15,499 nt of DNA from SZUA-365 sp034002405. Its GTDB lineage: Bacteria > Bacteroidota > Ignavibacteria > SZUA-365. The position numbers and the translations under genes were made by a program. Below the pieces are notes generated by a model, which did no database searches, was not told where the DNA came from, and saw only the letters and a list, made by a program, of their open reading frames with translations. Numbering within the stretch: position 1 is the stretch's first letter; every line of letters begins with the position of its first letter. Positions 13,921 to 15,499 of this stretch are shown here, one piece after another. The stretch is from NCBI GenBank assembly GCA_034002405.1, contig JAVFAS010000071.1:1-15499 (forward strand). The letters run 5' to 3'.

Positions 13921-15328
13921 GGACGATCCGTTTGAGATGGTGGACGAAGGGACCGGTGACAACAATCAGATGGAGGTACCAGAAGTCGCCCATGCCGGGC
14001 GCGGACTTCGGCTTGACCACGGAGGTTTCAGACGACACGATGGTGATCGCGGTCATGACGATCATGATGACCAGCGCGACCCAGAGCTGCACCCAGTCGA
14101 CGACGGACTTGAGCTTGTAGGTGGTCTCGCGCTCGTAATAATTCGCGAGCTGCAACGCGGTCTCGCGCACCATGCCCGTTTCCGCGCCGGCGTGGAAACG
14201 TGACAACGCGGTTTTGGTGAACACGCCCGAGGCCTCGAAACTCTCGTGCAGTCCCTTGCCGTGCTTGAGCATCATCGGGATGGTGATGGTCTTGATCTGG
14301 TTTTCGAAATGCGTGTTCCCCGTCGCCTCGGCCGCGGTCTTGATGACGTCGATGTTCTCGCCCGATCCGCTGTACAGCGAATAAAACACGCGGCAGAACA
14401 CTTCGATCGCGGTTTTGTGTATCAGTCCGCCCATCACCGGAATGCTGAACGAAACCTTGTCGATCCAGATGCGGGTCTTCTGGTTGGTGAACAGCATGAA
14501 CACACCGATGCCGGCCGCGATGATGGCGATGATGAAGAAGGCGATGTTCGCGACCAGCCAGTCCGACATATCCAGCGTCGCGCGTGTCATCGGCGGCAGC
14601 TCGATGCCGTATTTGAGGAACATGCGCGCGGTTTCGGGGAAGATATACGCGACGTAGAAAATCGTGGTCAGGATGATCAGGATAAGCGTGATCATCGGCA
14701 TGAGCAGCGCGCTTTTCATGCTCTTCTTGAATTCCATGCGCCGCTCGAGGAACTTCGCCGTCGAATCATACATCTCCGCCATCGCGCCGCTCTTCGAGGC
14801 GAGACCGAGCATCTTCGCGGTGAATTTTCCGAGCACATGCTCGTATTTCATGAACACGCGTTCGCTCTCGGCGCCCTTGCGGAGATCGGTGTTGATGTCC
14901 TTGAGCGTCTCGCGCAGCACCCGGTTCTCGATATCATTCGACAGCAGCGTCAGCACTTCGTTGAACGGGAGCTTCTCGCGCAGCAGGTCGGCGCTCAGAC
15001 GGACGAAGGTGATCACGTCCCCCACCGGCGGCTTGCCCATGCCCACCTGCAGTTTCTTGCGGACGTAGACGACCTTGTAGCCCATCGACGTGAGGGCGTG
15101 CTCGACCTCCGCCTTGGCATACGCCTTCTGCTCGCCTTCGACCACCTTCTCGCCCTTTTGCGCCTTGTAGATATACACGAGACGCTTCTCGAGCTTGCTC
15201 AGGCGGAACGGGCGGCCCTTTGAGAGCTCCGCGATCTTCTTTTTCGCTTCCGTGGCCGAACTGGCCGAGATCGTCCCCTGGACCATCTTCCCCGAGGGAA
15301 CGACACCCTGGAATCGGAAATCTGCCAT
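13880..15328 (-). CDS. pilC: PilC/GspF inner-membrane platform protein
   Basis: The protein has 482 residues against about 400 for typical PilC/GspF. The N-terminal 95 residues hold two short alpha/beta modules (ASSATEAKKKIAEL and KAEVEHALTSMGYKVVYV), followed by the first cytoplasmic GspF domain (about 103-205, with SADLLREKLPFNEVLTLLSND). Membrane segments are at about 206-228 and 258-280. The second GspF domain (about 295-405, ending LANYYERE) is followed by a membrane segment at about 411-432. It ends with an extra tail of about 50 residues containing a short hydrophobic stretch near 450-464. It is the platform on which PilB acts. The start at 15328 (MADFRFQG) is chosen because AAGGAG lies eight bases upstream; the frame is open to 15376 without such a site. 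It is the first gene of the series. Confidence 0.92.
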   Translation of the reverse strand: MADFRFQGVVPSGKMVQGTISASSATEAKKKIAELSKGRPFRLSKLEKRLVYIYKAQKGEKVVEGEQKAYAKAEVEHALTSMGYKVVYVRKKLQVGMGKPPVGDVITFVRLSADLLREKLPFNEVLTLLSNDIENRVLRETLKDINTDLRKGAESERVFMKYEHVLGKFTAKMLGLASKSGAMAEMYDSTAKFLERRMEFKKSMKSALLMPMITLILIILTTIFYVAYIFPETARMFLKYGIELPPMTRATLDMSDWLVANIAFFIIAIIAAGIGVFMLFTNQKTRIWIDKVSFSIPVMGGLIHKTAIEVFCRVFYSLYSGSGENIDVIKTAAEATGNTHFENQIKTITIPMMLKHGKGLHESFEASGVFTKTALSRFHAGAETGMVRETALQLANYYERETTYKLKSVVDWVQLWVALVIMIVMTAITIVSSETSVVKPKSAPGMGDFWYLHLIVVTGPFVHHLKRIVHGCRRFLTGTQDR

Positions 15329-15358
15329 GCTCCGTGCTCCTTGAAAAACAACCAACTT

Positions 15359-15371
15359 CCTCGCCGCGAGG
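15359..15371 (-). other. Small GC-rich hairpin in the pilC leader
   Basis: CCTCG and CGAGG form a 5-bp stem with a three-base loop, about 20 bases upstream of the AAGGAG ribosome binding site. A short T-run (TTTTT on the minus strand) follows about ten bases later, too far for a regular terminator. It may influence leader folding. Weak evidence. Confidence 0.25.
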
Positions 15372-15386
15372 GACACCTTCCATCGC

Positions 15387-15414
15387 AGTATCAGGTCGTA
15401 AGTTAGTCGGGCAA
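15387..15414 (-). promoter_or_regulatory. Candidate promoter upstream of pilC
   Basis: On the minus strand TTGCCC (15409-15414) and GATACT (15387-15392) are spaced by 16 bases, each matching the sigma70 consensus at four of six positions. The start would be near 15380, giving a leader of about 50 bases. The match is modest, and an alternative sigma factor or a start further upstream beyond the window cannot be excluded. The repeat pair just upstream adds some support. Confidence 0.35.
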
Positions 15415-15429
15415 CCTTAACACCGGCTT

Positions 15430-15481
15430 AATCGGGAATTACAATGGCGAAAGAATGCACCGCACCCGGAGAATCGGGAAT
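15430..15481. repeat. Direct repeat pair AATCGGGAAT, 42 bp apart, upstream of pilC
   Basis: AATCGGGAAT occurs exactly at 15430-15439 and 15472-15481. Both copies are preceded by CACC at their left end (15421 and 15463), so the similarity extends over about 20 bp. The 42-bp period is close to four helical turns, which would put both sites on the same DNA face. Relative to the proposed start they lie near -50 to -60 and -92 to -101. They look like regulator-binding sites, but no binding protein is identified. Confidence 0.45.
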
Positions 15482-15499
15482 CCGCTCCCCCACCCCGTG

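Noticed and set aside
15339..15371. Terminator in the pilC leader (hairpin plus TTTTT)
   Set aside because: The hairpin and the T-run are separated by about ten bases and the stem has only five pairs, so it does not meet the form of an intrinsic terminator.
1..15499. CRISPR arrays, tRNA or rRNA genes, insertion sequences
   Set aside because: No regularly spaced repeat series, cloverleaf-like sequence, rRNA signature, transposase motif or flanking terminal repeats were seen on either strand.

Overview
All confident genes lie on the minus strand, so the window reads biologically from right (15499) to left (1). The DNA is moderately GC-rich (by eye in the high 50s percent), genes are tightly packed, and no RNA gene, IS element, phage gene or CRISPR array was seen. 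The envelope machinery (secretin plus alignment complex) implies a diderm. The family mix, and pilin-like proteins beginning M-G-Q-Q or M-N-T-G-Q, remind me of the Bacteroidota/Chlorobi/Ignavibacteria side of the tree. That placement is only a weak impression; no marker gene is present.

Region 15499-9953 holds an upstream control region, then a pilC/gspF platform protein, a pilB/gspE assembly ATPase that overlaps pilC, and three single-pass proteins in the order expected for minor pilins (PilV-, PilW- and PilX-like). A gap of about 200 bases follows, with an AT-rich tract and a plausible internal promoter. Region 9750-4574 holds a PilT-like ATPase, a PilM-PilN fusion, a PilO-PilP fusion and a very short secretin (PilQ/GspD). 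Region 4500-1810 encodes a large membrane-bound hybrid histidine kinase. Region 1722-190 encodes an ALDH7-family aldehyde dehydrogenase, followed by a strong intrinsic terminator. A partial gene probably starts at 23 and runs off the left edge.

Together the genes describe a condensed type IV pilus / type II secretion-like machine. PilC and PilB would polymerise pilin-like subunits in the inner membrane, PilT could depolymerise or modulate them, the two fusion proteins would make the inner-membrane/periplasmic alignment complex with four domains on two chains, and the secretin would be the outer-membrane pore. No major pilin and no prepilin peptidase are visible here. The three pilin-like proteins lack the classical leader and the Glu at mature position 5.

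The points most worth a second look are the two fusions, the degenerate nucleotide site of the PilM half, the aberrant pilin N-termini, the PilT Asp-box substitution (ED to GA), the helical tail on the mini-secretin, and the kinase H-box in which the Glu after the phospho-acceptor His is Gly.
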